Positions 26,739 through 37,206 of a stretch of DNA of 64,000 bases are shown here, piece after piece. The translations under genes and the position numbers were made by a program. Position 1 is the stretch's first letter, and the number at the start of each line of letters is the position of its first letter. Origin of the DNA: Agromyces larvae (lineage in GTDB: Bacteria; Actinomycetota; Actinomycetes; Actinomycetales; Microbacteriaceae); assembly GCF_022811705.1 (NCBI RefSeq), contig NZ_CP094528.1:248001-312000 (forward strand). Reading direction: 5' to 3'. A model generated the notes under the pieces. The model made no database searches. It saw only the letters and a program-made list of their open reading frames with translations, and was not told the origin of the DNA.

Positions 26739-27575
26739 TCAGATGGCGTAATCGACGACGACGGGCGCGTGATCGGACCATCGCTCGTCGTAGGCGGCCG
26801 CACGGTCGACGGTGTACGTCTCGACGGTGTCGGCGAGCGCCCGGGTCGCGAGGTGGTAGTCGATGCGCCAGCCGGTGTCGTTGTCGAACGCTTTGCCGCG
26901 CCACGACCACCAGGTGTACGGGCCGTCGACCTCGCCGGCGAACCGGCGGCCCACGTCGACCCAGCCGAGCCCGGCGCCGCGGTTGGCGAGCTCGTCGCCC
27001 TCGGCGCCGACGAATCGGTCGAAGTAGGCGCGCTCGTCGGGCAGGAACCCGGCGTTCTTGCGGTTGCCCCGCCAGTTCTTGATGTCGAGGGTGCGGTGGC
27101 CCACGTTGAGGTCGCCGAGCACGACGGCGAGCTCGGAGTGCGCGGCGAGCTCGGGCAGCCGCTGCTCCATCGCGTCGAGGAAGCGGTACTTCTCGACCTG
27201 CTTCGGGGTGTCGGCCTCGCCGGTGTGCACGTAGGCGCTGACGACGGTGACGACTCGGTCGCCCACCTCGTAGTCGGCCTCGAGCCAGCGCCCCGCGGTG
27301 TCGAAGTCGGGGCCGCCGAGTTCGACGCGGTGCAGGCTCGCGCGGTGCCGGCTCGCGATCGCGACGCCCGCGCGGCCCTTGGCGGTGGCGGGGTCGTGCA
27401 CGATGTCCCAGTCGTCGCCGAGGAGGCCGGTGAGGTCGTCGGTGGAGGCGCGCACCTCCTGCAGCGCGAGGATGTCGACGCCGCGGCCGGCGAGCCAGTC
27501 GCCCATGCCTCGGCGGTACGCCGCCCGGATGCCGTTGACGTTCACGGTCGCGATGCGCAGGGGCTTCGAGGGCAT
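26739..27575 (-). CDS. xth: Exodeoxyribonuclease III / AP endonuclease
   Basis: 278 residues from ATG 27575 ('MPSKPLRIATVNVNGIRAAYR'). Active-site pieces: 'NVNGIRA', 'LALQEVRAS' (metal Glu), 'VLGDLNVGHRTLDIKN', 'DTGWRIDYHLAT' and 'ERWSDHAPVVVDY' (catalytic Asp-His). It nicks DNA at abasic sites and removes 3'-blocking groups in base-excision repair. The longer upstream reading frame overlaps the YihY gene and is not used. Upstream neighbour on the same strand is YihY, 10 bp away. Confidence 0.95.
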   Translation of the reverse strand: MPSKPLRIATVNVNGIRAAYRRGMGDWLAGRGVDILALQEVRASTDDLTGLLGDDWDIVHDPATAKGRAGVAIASRHRASLHRVELGGPDFDTAGRWLEADYEVGDRVVTVVSAYVHTGEADTPKQVEKYRFLDAMEQRLPELAAHSELAVVLGDLNVGHRTLDIKNWRGNRKNAGFLPDERAYFDRFVGAEGDELANRGAGLGWVDVGRRFAGEVDGPYTWWSWRGKAFDNDTGWRIDYHLATRALADTVETYTVDRAAAYDERWSDHAPVVVDYAI

Positions 27576-27585
27576 GGGATCGATC

Positions 27586-28908
27586 CTATGGGAGCCCGCG
27601 GACATCCCTTCTCCCCGCGGGCGCCTCCTCCCCGTCGGCCCCGTCCGTGCCGGACGCGCGCACACGCTCGAGTTCCGCTTCGGCGCGTTCGAGGCGATGT
27701 CGTGCCGGGATCCGGCCGAGCCATCCGGTGGCTTCGAACTCGTCGCGCGCTTCGCGCACCCTGACCTCGGCGGCCGTGATGAGCGCTGCCCGCTCCCGAG
27801 CCGCGCGCTCGGCCGCGAGCTGGGCCGGGGTCACCAGACGCAGCGACTCGTGCGCGTCGGCGGCCTCGACCGCGACCCAGCTCGCGGCGACCAGGATCAC
27901 GATGCTCGTGACGCGGAACCACAGCAGCAGACCGATGAACACCGCGAAGGTCGCCAGCAGCGGGTTCGCGGTGGTGAACGCGAGCACCACCGAGCTGAAC
28001 AGCTGCAGCAGCGACAACCCCGCGGAGCCGAGCAGCGAGCCGGCCCACATCCGCCGCCACGGCATCGCCGCGCCGGAGAGGAAGCGGAACAGCGCCGCGA
28101 TCGCGAGCGTGTCGATCGTGAACACCACCAGCAGTGCGCCGCCCTGGAGGAAATAGGTCGACCACCGGGAGGCGAAGTCCCATCCGAGCAGGTCGAGCGT
28201 CCAGTCGATGAAGTTCACGGTGACGATCGACATCGCCGAGGCCAGCAGCAGCACGAGCCCGAAGGCCATGGCGGCGACCAGGTCGCGGGCCTTCAGCAGC
28301 AGGTAGGAGCGGGAGTCCTTCGGCAGGCCGAACATGCTGCGCACGCCGATGCGCGCGTAGGTGACGAATCCGATCGCCGTCCAGATGAAACCGGCGAGGG
28401 CGATCACACCCGTCCAGCCGAGGACGCCGCTCGAGGACTGGGCGATCTGCTCCAGCGCGGACTGGCTGATGACCGCGTTCTCGTCCCCGATGAGACCGGG
28501 CGCGTAGGTGTTCACGAGCGTCACGAACGCCGTCATCGCCGGGGCGGAGCCGGTGAGCCAGATGCCGGCGACGGCGAAGACGACGTAGATCCCCGCGAAC
28601 ACCGCGAACAGCGACTGATAGCTCATGCCGGCCGAGAGGATGAAGCCGTTCTGCGCGAGGAAGTGCCGCCACACGCGCACGGGGAACAGGGCCAGGGTCT
28701 TCTTCGTGATGGTGGTGACGGTGCGGATCTGCGGGTCGAAGCGTTCGCGCAGGGGCTGGCGCAGGTCTTCGATCCGGTCGCGCAGGTCGGGTCGGTCGTC
28801 GACGGGTTCGGATGCCTCGCCGGCGGGCCGCACCCGGTCGACGCCGCCGGCAGGGGAGTCGGGCGCAGGAGCGCCTCGTCTGCCGTTGGAACGTCGCCCG
28901 TCGCTCAC
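27586..28908 (-). CDS. YihY/BrkB-family inner membrane protein
   Basis: 440 residues from GTG 28908. After a ~75-residue polar N-terminus come six membrane segments with the family pattern: 'QNGFILSAGMSYQSLFAVFAGIYVVF', 'IGVRSMFGLPKDSRSYLLLKARDLVAAMAFG', 'PWRRMWAGSLLGSAGLSLLQLFSSVVLAF', 'FAVFIGLLLWFRVTSIVILVAASWVAVEA' (shown in pieces of the region). The last ~80 residues form an Arg/Glu/Ala-rich coiled-coil tail. Family function is unsettled; once thought to be RNase BN. Coupled to xth. Confidence 0.9.
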   Translation of the reverse strand: MSDGRRSNGRRGAPAPDSPAGGVDRVRPAGEASEPVDDRPDLRDRIEDLRQPLRERFDPQIRTVTTITKKTLALFPVRVWRHFLAQNGFILSAGMSYQSLFAVFAGIYVVFAVAGIWLTGSAPAMTAFVTLVNTYAPGLIGDENAVISQSALEQIAQSSSGVLGWTGVIALAGFIWTAIGFVTYARIGVRSMFGLPKDSRSYLLLKARDLVAAMAFGLVLLLASAMSIVTVNFIDWTLDLLGWDFASRWSTYFLQGGALLVVFTIDTLAIAALFRFLSGAAMPWRRMWAGSLLGSAGLSLLQLFSSVVLAFTTANPLLATFAVFIGLLLWFRVTSIVILVAASWVAVEAADAHESLRLVTPAQLAAERAARERAALITAAEVRVREARDEFEATGWLGRIPARHRLERAEAELERVRASGTDGADGEEAPAGRRDVRGLP

Positions 28909-29183
28909 GTTCTCACCCTAGCGACGGCCGTCGCCGGTGCTCGACGGCCCGCGAGCCGAGGTCGGAAAGCGCGGTCGCGGCGACCGTATGGCGGGATGAC
29001 CCCCGTTCTAGGGTCAGCTCTGTGTGAATCCCTGATCAAGTGGGAGATTTGCGACAGTGCTACCCCCCGTATTGGTTACCCTCCGAACCTGTCGGCGGGC
29101 GCGGCCGGATGCTTGACTCACCGAAGACGTGCGCATTCCTCACTTTTCTATGCGAATGTACCGACTCGACGGGGGAACCGACG

Positions 29184-32100
29184 ATGACCTTCCCGCAGCA
29201 CCTTCCGCAAGCCGCTCGCTCCCGGCGCGCACGACGCGAACAGGAACGCCGCCGCCGCCGAGGGCTCAGCGCCGCCGTCGCGAGTCTCACCGTCGGGGCG
29301 CTGCTGCTGCTCGGAGTGCCCACCACGGCGTTCGCCGAAGAGCCCGTGGGCGATGGCACCGCGGCCGTGGCGACCGCCGATGACGGCGCGCAGGACAGCG
29401 GAGCCTCCGCACCCGCGGCGCCGACCGAGGGCGCGGGCGATTCGACCCCGCCGGCCGAGGCGCCGAACGACGAGCCGCCGGCGGGGGAGCCCCCGGCCGG
29501 CACGCCCCCCGAGACACGCGACGGCGAGGAGCCGGGCGTCGATGATCCAGGCGCCTCGGAACCGGGCGCGGAGCAGGTCTCGTCCGACCCCGCGGATCCG
29601 CTCCCCGGACTCTCCGCCCCCGAGATCGGACCCACGGCGCTCGTCGTCACCCCCGACGGCACCGGCACCGGCACCGGGCCCGACCCCGGCGTGAACCAGG
29701 CGAAGGTGATCGCGAACGTGTCGGGCGACCGCAACGCGGCGGACACCGCGATCGTCGGCGTCGCGGGCGTCACCGTCGGCTTCTGGAACCAGAACCAGCC
29801 GGGCACGTGGGACGGCCCTCCGGTCGCGACCTGTCTCACCGACGCGAACGGGCAGTGCTGGGCGCTCAGCACCGGCACCACCGGAGCCGAGCGCGCAGTG
29901 CGCGCCGCCATCGTGGACGTGCCCGAGGGTTGGCGCATCAACACCTCCCTCGTCACCGGTCTCAACAACGGATCGTTCCAGCAGACCCCCTACTCGGTGG
30001 TGAACACGGGCAACCTGGGCTCGGGCCAGACGATCGAGGTCCCGCCCTCGGGGGCGGGTCGCACCACGTCGACGGGCGACTGGCTGCTCTCGCGCGCCAA
30101 CCCCGGACTCCCGCAGATCTGCGGCCTGAACATCGGGCTGCTCGTCGACCTGTCGGCGTCCGTCGACGCCGCAGGAGCCCAGCAGGACCTGCGCAACGCC
30201 GCTGCGGGGTTCGTCAACGCGCTCGCCGGAACCCCGTCGCAGGTCGCGATCCACACGTTCGGCACCCTCAGCCCGGCGGCCGGCAGCAACGCCACGGTGA
30301 ACGCGGCGAACAGCAGCATCGGGCTCACCCCGACGAGCGGCGCCGGGCTCACCACGCTGCTGAACAAGGCGAACGGGCTCATCACGGGTATCCAGCCCGC
30401 GCAGTACACCAACTGGGATCGGGGCCTCTGGAGCTACTTCCCCGACCGCGAGGCACTCGACGTCATCGTCGTGCTCACCGACGGCAACCCCACGCGGTAC
30501 GACAGCCCCGCCACCGGCGCGGGCATCGACACCCGGTTCATCGAGATGGAGCACTCGCTCGCCTCGGCCAACGCGCTGAAGGCGTCGGGGGTGGCCATGT
30601 ACTCCGTCGGCATCGGCGCGTTCGACGATCCCGACAACCTCATCGCCGTGAGCGGCCCGATCGAGGGTTCGGATTGGTCGACCGTCGATGACTACGCCGA
30701 GCTCGCGGCGCGTCTGCAGGCTCGTGCGAGCGAGGTCTGCGGCGGCACCGTCAACGTCACCAAGCAGATCGTCTCGTCCGACGGGCAGACCGTCACCGAC
30801 GGATTCGGCTGGCAGATCACCGCCGAGTCCACCGAGGGCGAACCGATCGTGAAGCTCGACCAGGTCGGCGAGGACTACGCCGTGTCCGCCGACGGCACGA
30901 CCAATCCGTCGGTCGGCTTCCGCATCGACTTCAGCGATGTCGCACCGAGCCATCGGCTGCGCATCACCGAGACCCCGCAGAACGACTTCGATCTGCTGCC
31001 GTTCGACAACGGCGACAACATGCGCTGCGACACCGCCAGTGCACCGGGAGAGTGGCTCGACGTCGAGAACATCGAGAACGGCGTGCTCGTCGATGCGCTG
31101 TTCGAGCAGACCGTGCGCTGCACGATCCGCAACCAGGCCGTCGAGCAGCAGGCCGACCTGCGCGTCGACAAGCTCTGGCGCATCGACGCAGACGGCGACG
31201 GCGTCTACGAGGAGTTCGCCGACGGCCAGACCCTGCCGATCGCCGCGAGCGCATCGCTGCAGTTGGCGGGCAACGACGACCTCCCGGCGGGAGACGGCAC
31301 GTACGCGTTCGGCGTGGTCGTGCCGAACCTCCGGGTCGATTCGACGGTGGAGATCTCCGAGACCGTCCAGGTGCCCCTGCTCTGCACGAACACGGCGAGC
31401 TACGCCCCGCAGCTCAATAACGGCGAGTTCACCCTGACGCAGCCGCAGCCGGCGGTCAACGTGGTGACCCTCACGAACACCGTGACCTGCGAGACGCGCC
31501 TCACGCTCGCGAAGAGCCCGCAGGGCGGCCCGGCCGAACCCGACGAGTGGTCGCTCGACGCGCTGCCGAACCCCGGCCCCACGCAGCCGCAGAACCCGCT
31601 CGAGTTCGCTGCGGGGGTGAACGGGGTGACCCATGAGATCACTCCGGCATCGGTGTACGCGCTCGCCGAGGACCCGACCACCGAGAACGCCGAGCTCTAC
31701 TTCCAGGAGTTCGCGCCGACCTTCGCGGAGGTCGTGGACGAACCCGGCGTCCTGCAGTGGGACTCGAACGCGGCGGCCGGGGCGACGGGAACCTGGTTCT
31801 GCGTCCTCGCGACCGGCGTCGACGGCCAGGGCGCCCCGATCTTCAGCACCACTCGATTCGACGGGCTGAACGGCGGGGTGAACGTGCCCGCCGGCAACTG
31901 GGCTCGCTGCACCGCCACCAACTTCCTGAAGCCGACCATCGAGCTCCAGAAGTGGATCGACCTGGACGGCGACGGCGAACCCGACACGCAGGACGGCGCC
32001 GACCAGTGGACGCTCACCGCCGGCGACTGGGTCGCCCCGACCGTCACGAACGGCGTGCAGACGCACACCATGCCGGGCGACCAGGCCGATGTCAGCGGGG

Positions 32101-35100
32101 CCGGCGGCTTCCCGGCCACCGCGGTCATGCCGGGCGGCTACACGCTGTCCGAGACGGACGCGCCCGACGGCTACGTGAACGGCACGGTGTGGGAGTGCTC
32201 CGAGGACGGCGGCGCGTTCGCCGCGATCGAGGGCGACGACGTCACGGTCGAATCCGGTCACGCGCTGGTCTGCCGCATCGTGAACTCCGCCGTGAGCCCG
32301 ACGATCGAGCTGCGCAAGCTCATCGACCCGAACTCGCCCGGCGGCGACGCGAACGACTGGGAGCTGAGCGCCGCCCAGGGCGGGACGGTGTTCGGCCCGG
32401 CGGCCGGCCATCTGCCGGTCACCGAGGTGGCGATCGGCGAACCGATCGTGCTGACCGAGGAGCCGGCGGCCGACTTCGAGCACGCCGACGAATGGGAGGC
32501 CGCGGGCCCGTGGGAGTGCTCGATCGACGGCGGCGACGACTTCGAGCTGCAGGACGGCGTGCTGCCGGCGCTCGGCGCGGGCGACGATGCATCCTGCACC
32601 ATCACGAACCGGCTGAAGCCGTTCACGCCGACCGTGCACAAGGACGTCGTGTCGCTCACCCCGCAGGACGACGGCTCGTGGGAGATCGTCTACGAGATCG
32701 TCGTGGAGAACCCGAGCAACTTCGCGTCGGTCGACTACGAGATCGACGACCAGCTCGACTTCGGCGGCGAGATCACGATCAGCCAGGCGACCTACCAGCC
32801 GCCGGGGAGCGTGACCGACACGCCCTTCGATCCCGACACCGGCTTCACCGCCGGCGGCACGGTCGCCCCGATCGGCTCCGATCCGAACCCGGCCGTCTGG
32901 ACGGTGACCGTCGATGCGATCGTCGATGCGGGCGCCTTCACACCGCAGAACGTGCAGTGCCAGCCCGGCGAGCAGCCCGGCGCGGGCGGTTTCCTCAACA
33001 CCGTCGACCTGCTGGTCGACGACGAGGTGGTCGACCACGACGACGCCTGCGCCGAACCCGTGCTGCCCGAGATCGAGAAGCTCGGCGGCACCGCGGTCGA
33101 CCACGGCGACGGCACCTTCACCCTGCCGTACACCATCACGGTGACGAACCCGTCGCCCGACACGGCCGTCGTCTACGACCTGGAGGACGCACTCGACCTG
33201 CCGGCCGACGTCGAGCAGGTGGGCGATGCCGTCGTCACGGCCGCGCCCGCGGGCGTGACCCCCGTCGACGGATGGACCGGCGTCGCGCCGAACACCCTGC
33301 TGGCCGAGGCGGTCGAGCTCGAGGGCGGTGCGGCAGCGCACGTCTACGAGATCGAGGTGGTCGTGCGGCTCGACTCCGCCGACGGCGCCTTCGGCTGCCC
33401 CGACGAGAACGGGCTGAACAACGTGGCGACGCTGCACTCGGGCAACCAGGAGCAGGATGCCACGGGCTGCGTCGAGATCGACGTGCCGGACATCGTGCAC
33501 GACAAGTCCGTCGTGGCGGACTCGGTGAGCCAGGCGTCCGACGGCACCTGGACGATCGCCTACGAGATCCTGGTCGAGAACCTCGACGACGAACTCGGCG
33601 GTCTCTACTCGCTCGCCGACGACCTGCACTTCGGCACGGGCAACGACGCATCGGGTGCGACGTTCACGGTCACCCGTGACGGGCTGCCGTACGCGACGTC
33701 GTGGGCGGGATCGGGCGACCTCGTCGTCGACGAGTACCTCGCCGGCGGAGCATCCGTGACCTGGGGCATCCTCGTCGAGGGCATCGTGGTCGAAGGGCCG
33801 CAGCTGACCCCCGCCCAGACCGCCTGCCCGCAGACCGACGTCGACGGCGCGTTCAACAACGCGGCGATCCTGACCGTGGGCGGCGACGACTCGGTCGACA
33901 CGGCCTGCTCGGAACCCAGCGCTCCCCAGGTGGCGAAGACGGGCGCCACGGCCGTGCAGCGCGACGACGCGACCTGGGACGTGAGCTACCTGCTCACGGT
34001 CACGAACACGTCGGCGGGCGCCAAGCCGGGCATCTACACGCTCGACGACGAGCCGGCGTTCCCGGGCTCGGTCACGGTCAACTCGTACACGATCGAGCGG
34101 ATCGATCCCGATCCCACGGTGCTGGCCGACGACGTGTCGCCGGTGCCCGACACCATCCCGGTGGTGCCGACGACCGAGATCGAGGCGGGCGGCGAGCATC
34201 AGTACCGCATCACGCTGAACGTGACCGTTCCGGCCGGCCTGCCCGCCGATGAGCGGCTCTGCGTGCCCGGCGAACCGGGCACCGGGTTCTTCAACGGGAC
34301 CACGCTCACGAGCGGCGAGATCGTCGACACCGACGACACCTGCACCGACATCGAAGAGGGCGGCGTTCCCACCGTGGTGAAGGACGACCCGACCGTGACG
34401 CAGGCCGGCGACGGCGTCTGGACGGTCGAGTACCAGGTCACGGTCACGGGCAACGAGGAGTTCGTCTCGACCTACACGCTGAGCGACACGCTGCGATTCG
34501 GGCCGTCGATCGAGATCCTGAGCGCCGCGTGGTCGGGCGAGGGCGAGAGCGGCAGCTGGGCGAACCCGACGGATGACCCGACGACGGTCATCGTCGCGAC
34601 CCCGACGCCGATCGGCATCGACGAGGTGCACACCTACACCGTCACGGTGACGGCTGCGGTGGACGCCGCCGCGTTCGAGGATCCGGACACGACGACCTGC
34701 GCCGCGTGGGAGGGCGCGCCGAACGTCGGCTTCCTGAACGTGATCCGGCTCGTCAGCGACGGCGCGGTGCAGACCGATGAGGGCTGCGGGGTGCCCGCCG
34801 CGCCCGAGATCCTGAAGACGACGGTCGGCGACGTCGTGAAGGTCGACGACGGTGCCGATGCCTACCACTGGGAGGCGACGTACGAGCTGACCGTCACGAA
34901 CAGCAGCGACACGCAGGCGCTCGTGTACGACCTGATCGACGCGCCGGACTTCGCCGACGGGGTGACGATCACCGATCGCGAGGCCACGAGCGCCGACGTC
35001 GCGGTCGACCCCGACTGGAATGGAGCCGAGCCGACGACCGACACGATCGTCGCCGACCAGGAGCTTCCCGCCGGTGCGACCCACACGGTGACGGTCACCG

Positions 35101-37046
35101 TCTCGTTCACGGTCGCCGACGTGCCCGATGACCCGTCGCTGCTGTGCGAGGGCGAGGGCGGGCAGGGCCTGCTGAACGGCGCGACCGTCGTGTCGGGCGG
35201 TGAATGGCGGTCGGAGGCCTGCTTCGACGTGCCGGTCGTCGTGGTGCTCGACAAGTTCTGGGTCATCGACGGCGGTGAGCCCATCCCGAACGGCGAGGTG
35301 CCCGGCTTCGACGCGCAGGCCGTGCTCGACGAGGACCAGGTCGACTGGGGGGTCGAGAACGGACCGTATGCGCTGGGCGACACGGTCGGCATCGCCGAGA
35401 CCGAGGTCGAGATCGACCCGACCTGCCTCTACGTCGGGGCCACCGGGCTGGGCCAGCAGACGCTCGACCGCACGGTCAACACCTACGACGTGATCAACGA
35501 GGCCGACTGCGACTACGACGTCGGCATCGAGAAGACGCACGAGCTCGACGAGGGCGAGACCGCCGTCGAGAGCGGCGACGCGTTCACGTGGGTGCTCACG
35601 GTCACCAACCTCGACCGCGATGTGACGGATCTCGAGGTCACCGACCTCATCGATCCGACCCTCGCGGTGACGGGCCCGGCCACGTTCGAGACCGACCCCG
35701 CGGTCCTGCCGGGGGTGTGGGCGCAGACGTCGGGCGACACCGACAGTGCGTTCGCGGCCTCGTACACCGGGCTGTATCCGTCGGGTGCGGTGACCACCAT
35801 CCGCATCCCGGTGCTCATGCTGCCCGAAGCGCCGATCGAGACGCCGCCCGCGGTCGACCCGAACGCGCCGCCGCCCGAGGTGCCGCCGCTGGACACCGCT
35901 CCGATCCCGAACACCGCGTGCGTGGCGGTCACCGGGGAAGACCCTGCGCGCGACCGTGATCCCGGTCCCGACTGCGCCGACGACGAGGTGCCGGTCAAGC
36001 GCATCCAGCCCGCCGCGTATGTGCGCTGCATCGCGGATGTCCCGTGGCTCTACTTCGACATCCAGACCACCGACAACGTGGATCCTGCGCCGATCACGGT
36101 GACCTGGACGTCGGCGGACGGCTCGCTCGTGAAGACGGAGCAGGTGCCGTGGGATGCGCGGAACGGCCGGCTGGTCTGGCCCGGGGCCGCGATCGCCGAG
36201 AACGGTGTACCGTTCGAGTTCCCGGGCTGGCGGCCGATCACCGAGGCGGATCTCGAGAATCCCGACTCGGTGGTGCCCGGCTACCGGTTCCTCGACCTGA
36301 TCCTGGACGAGACGAGCCCGACCTTCCCGTGGCGCGGCGAGACGTACACCCCGACCGGCGATCCGACCGACCCCTACACGGTCACGAAGGAACCGCTGTC
36401 GGTGACGTTCTCGATCAACCCGTCGCAGTCGGTGCTCGCGGTCTACCCGCAGGCGCTGCCCGCCTGCGCGCTCGACCGGCCGCCGGCCGTCGTCATCGAC
36501 AAGACGGCGAGCGTGGCCTCCACGACGCCCGACGCGGACTACTCGTACTCGCTGCAGGTGACCTCCACCGGCATCGGCGCGGCGCAGCCCGTGACGCTCA
36601 TCGATGAGATCCCGTCGCACCTGCGGGTGGATGCGATCACGACGGCCGGGGCGCCCGCGTTCCCGCGCTGGGAGAACTGCGACGTGACCGGCGAGGATTC
36701 GGCCGGCTACGGCGGCACGCTCCGATGCGATCTGTACGGCGTCCTGGGGCCGAGCTATCCCGAGGCGCCCGTGGTCGACCTCGCGGTGCACGTGAGGCCC
36801 GGCACCACGGTGTCGAGCATCGCGAACACCGGCGAGGTCTGCTGGAGCGAGGTGCAGGGCGACGGCACGATCGGCGCCGAGGTGATCTGCGGTGAGGACA
36901 CCGTGACGGTCAGCCTGCCGAAGCCGCTCGCGCGCACCGGCTTCCAGGGCGGCGTGCTCGGGTACGCCGGGCTGCTGGTCCTGCTGGGCGGGCTCGTGGT
37001 CGCGATCGCGGCGATCCGCCGCCGGAGGGAGGGCCCCGTCGGCTGA
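29184..37046 (+). CDS. Giant cell-wall-anchored protein: vWA domain, prealbumin-like modules, six ~143-residue repeats, LAxTG sorting signal
   Basis: 2620 residues from ATG 29184 (GGGGGAA upstream). Signal peptide ends near Ala 51 after an Arg-rich start. Residues 52-185 are a Pro/Asp/Gly-rich linker; a Cna-B-like module follows to ~300. A von Willebrand A domain (~313-518) has MIDAS 'DLSAS' and 'LTDGNP'. Cys-containing prealbumin/SpaA-like modules span ~520-1145. Six repeats begin near 1145, 1291, 1433, 1579, 1728 and 1872, each with 'W.V.Y.I.V.N', 'FxN' and two Cys. DUF11-like modules occupy ~2015-2580. The end is LARTG (2582-2586), a membrane span, then RRRREG. LAxTG is the class E sortase motif, so covalent attachment to peptidoglycan is expected. 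Probably an adhesin or surface stalk; ligand unknown. No sortase is in the window. Confidence 0.92.
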   Translation: MTFPQHLPQAARSRRARREQERRRRRGLSAAVASLTVGALLLLGVPTTAFAEEPVGDGTAAVATADDGAQDSGASAPAAPTEGAGDSTPPAEAPNDEPPAGEPPAGTPPETRDGEEPGVDDPGASEPGAEQVSSDPADPLPGLSAPEIGPTALVVTPDGTGTGTGPDPGVNQAKVIANVSGDRNAADTAIVGVAGVTVGFWNQNQPGTWDGPPVATCLTDANGQCWALSTGTTGAERAVRAAIVDVPEGWRINTSLVTGLNNGSFQQTPYSVVNTGNLGSGQTIEVPPSGAGRTTSTGDWLLSRANPGLPQICGLNIGLLVDLSASVDAAGAQQDLRNAAAGFVNALAGTPSQVAIHTFGTLSPAAGSNATVNAANSSIGLTPTSGAGLTTLLNKANGLITGIQPAQYTNWDRGLWSYFPDREALDVIVVLTDGNPTRYDSPATGAGIDTRFIEMEHSLASANALKASGVAMYSVGIGAFDDPDNLIAVSGPIEGSDWSTVDDYAELAARLQARASEVCGGTVNVTKQIVSSDGQTVTDGFGWQITAESTEGEPIVKLDQVGEDYAVSADGTTNPSVGFRIDFSDVAPSHRLRITETPQNDFDLLPFDNGDNMRCDTASAPGEWLDVENIENGVLVDALFEQTVRCTIRNQAVEQQADLRVDKLWRIDADGDGVYEEFADGQTLPIAASASLQLAGNDDLPAGDGTYAFGVVVPNLRVDSTVEISETVQVPLLCTNTASYAPQLNNGEFTLTQPQPAVNVVTLTNTVTCETRLTLAKSPQGGPAEPDEWSLDALPNPGPTQPQNPLEFAAGVNGVTHEITPASVYALAEDPTTENAELYFQEFAPTFAEVVDEPGVLQWDSNAAAGATGTWFCVLATGVDGQGAPIFSTTRFDGLNGGVNVPAGNWARCTATNFLKPTIELQKWIDLDGDGEPDTQDGADQWTLTAGDWVAPTVTNGVQTHTMPGDQADVSGAGGFPATAVMPGGYTLSETDAPDGYVNGTVWECSEDGGAFAAIEGDDVTVESGHALVCRIVNSAVSPTIELRKLIDPNSPGGDANDWELSAAQGGTVFGPAAGHLPVTEVAIGEPIVLTEEPAADFEHADEWEAAGPWECSIDGGDDFELQDGVLPALGAGDDASCTITNRLKPFTPTVHKDVVSLTPQDDGSWEIVYEIVVENPSNFASVDYEIDDQLDFGGEITISQATYQPPGSVTDTPFDPDTGFTAGGTVAPIGSDPNPAVWTVTVDAIVDAGAFTPQNVQCQPGEQPGAGGFLNTVDLLVDDEVVDHDDACAEPVLPEIEKLGGTAVDHGDGTFTLPYTITVTNPSPDTAVVYDLEDALDLPADVEQVGDAVVTAAPAGVTPVDGWTGVAPNTLLAEAVELEGGAAAHVYEIEVVVRLDSADGAFGCPDENGLNNVATLHSGNQEQDATGCVEIDVPDIVHDKSVVADSVSQASDGTWTIAYEILVENLDDELGGLYSLADDLHFGTGNDASGATFTVTRDGLPYATSWAGSGDLVVDEYLAGGASVTWGILVEGIVVEGPQLTPAQTACPQTDVDGAFNNAAILTVGGDDSVDTACSEPSAPQVAKTGATAVQRDDATWDVSYLLTVTNTSAGAKPGIYTLDDEPAFPGSVTVNSYTIERIDPDPTVLADDVSPVPDTIPVVPTTEIEAGGEHQYRITLNVTVPAGLPADERLCVPGEPGTGFFNGTTLTSGEIVDTDDTCTDIEEGGVPTVVKDDPTVTQAGDGVWTVEYQVTVTGNEEFVSTYTLSDTLRFGPSIEILSAAWSGEGESGSWANPTDDPTTVIVATPTPIGIDEVHTYTVTVTAAVDAAAFEDPDTTTCAAWEGAPNVGFLNVIRLVSDGAVQTDEGCGVPAAPEILKTTVGDVVKVDDGADAYHWEATYELTVTNSSDTQALVYDLIDAPDFADGVTITDREATSADVAVDPDWNGAEPTTDTIVADQELPAGATHTVTVTVSFTVADVPDDPSLLCEGEGGQGLLNGATVVSGGEWRSEACFDVPVVVVLDKFWVIDGGEPIPNGEVPGFDAQAVLDEDQVDWGVENGPYALGDTVGIAETEVEIDPTCLYVGATGLGQQTLDRTVNTYDVINEADCDYDVGIEKTHELDEGETAVESGDAFTWVLTVTNLDRDVTDLEVTDLIDPTLAVTGPATFETDPAVLPGVWAQTSGDTDSAFAASYTGLYPSGAVTTIRIPVLMLPEAPIETPPAVDPNAPPPEVPPLDTAPIPNTACVAVTGEDPARDRDPGPDCADDEVPVKRIQPAAYVRCIADVPWLYFDIQTTDNVDPAPITVTWTSADGSLVKTEQVPWDARNGRLVWPGAAIAENGVPFEFPGWRPITEADLENPDSVVPGYRFLDLILDETSPTFPWRGETYTPTGDPTDPYTVTKEPLSVTFSINPSQSVLAVYPQALPACALDRPPAVVIDKTASVASTTPDADYSYSLQVTSTGIGAAQPVTLIDEIPSHLRVDAITTAGAPAFPRWENCDVTGEDSAGYGGTLRCDLYGVLGPSYPEAPVVDLAVHVRPGTTVSSIANTGEVCWSEVQGDGTIGAEVICGEDTVTVSLPKPLARTGFQGGVLGYAGLLVLLGGLVVAIAAIRRRREGPVG

Positions 37047-37144
37047 CGGACGAGGGTTGCGGCGGGCTCGCCTTCGGGGGAACGGCGACCCGACCGCCAC
37101 CGAGGGGCCGGTCGGGGACCGGCCCCTCGCCCGTCGGCACTTGC

Positions 37145-37199
37145 CGGACGGCGAAGGGCCGGTGCGATCGCTGGGATCGCACCGGCCCTTCGGCGTCCG
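37145..37199. terminator. Bidirectional terminator between surface-protein gene and sdhB
   Basis: 25-bp inverted repeat (37145-37169 / 37175-37199) with one mismatch and a 5-base loop. It lies 99 bp after the + strand stop and 8 bp after the convergent sdhB stop, so it can end both transcripts. The spacer also has a smaller GGCCGGTC/GACCGGCC-type palindrome at about 37107-37124. Confidence 0.85.
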
Positions 37200-37206
37200 A
37201 CGGATG

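Noticed and set aside
29113..29160. TTGACT ... TATGCG as a promoter for the giant surface gene
   Set aside because: The distance between the two boxes is over 25 bp, too long for a standard promoter; no other pair was convincing in 28909-29183.
29148..37100. A 2650-codon open frame on the minus strand opposite the giant surface-protein gene
   Set aside because: It has no domain, signal peptide or repeat logic and is Arg/Gly/Val/His-rich as expected for antisense of a gene with G/C third positions. The plus strand gives a coherent protein.
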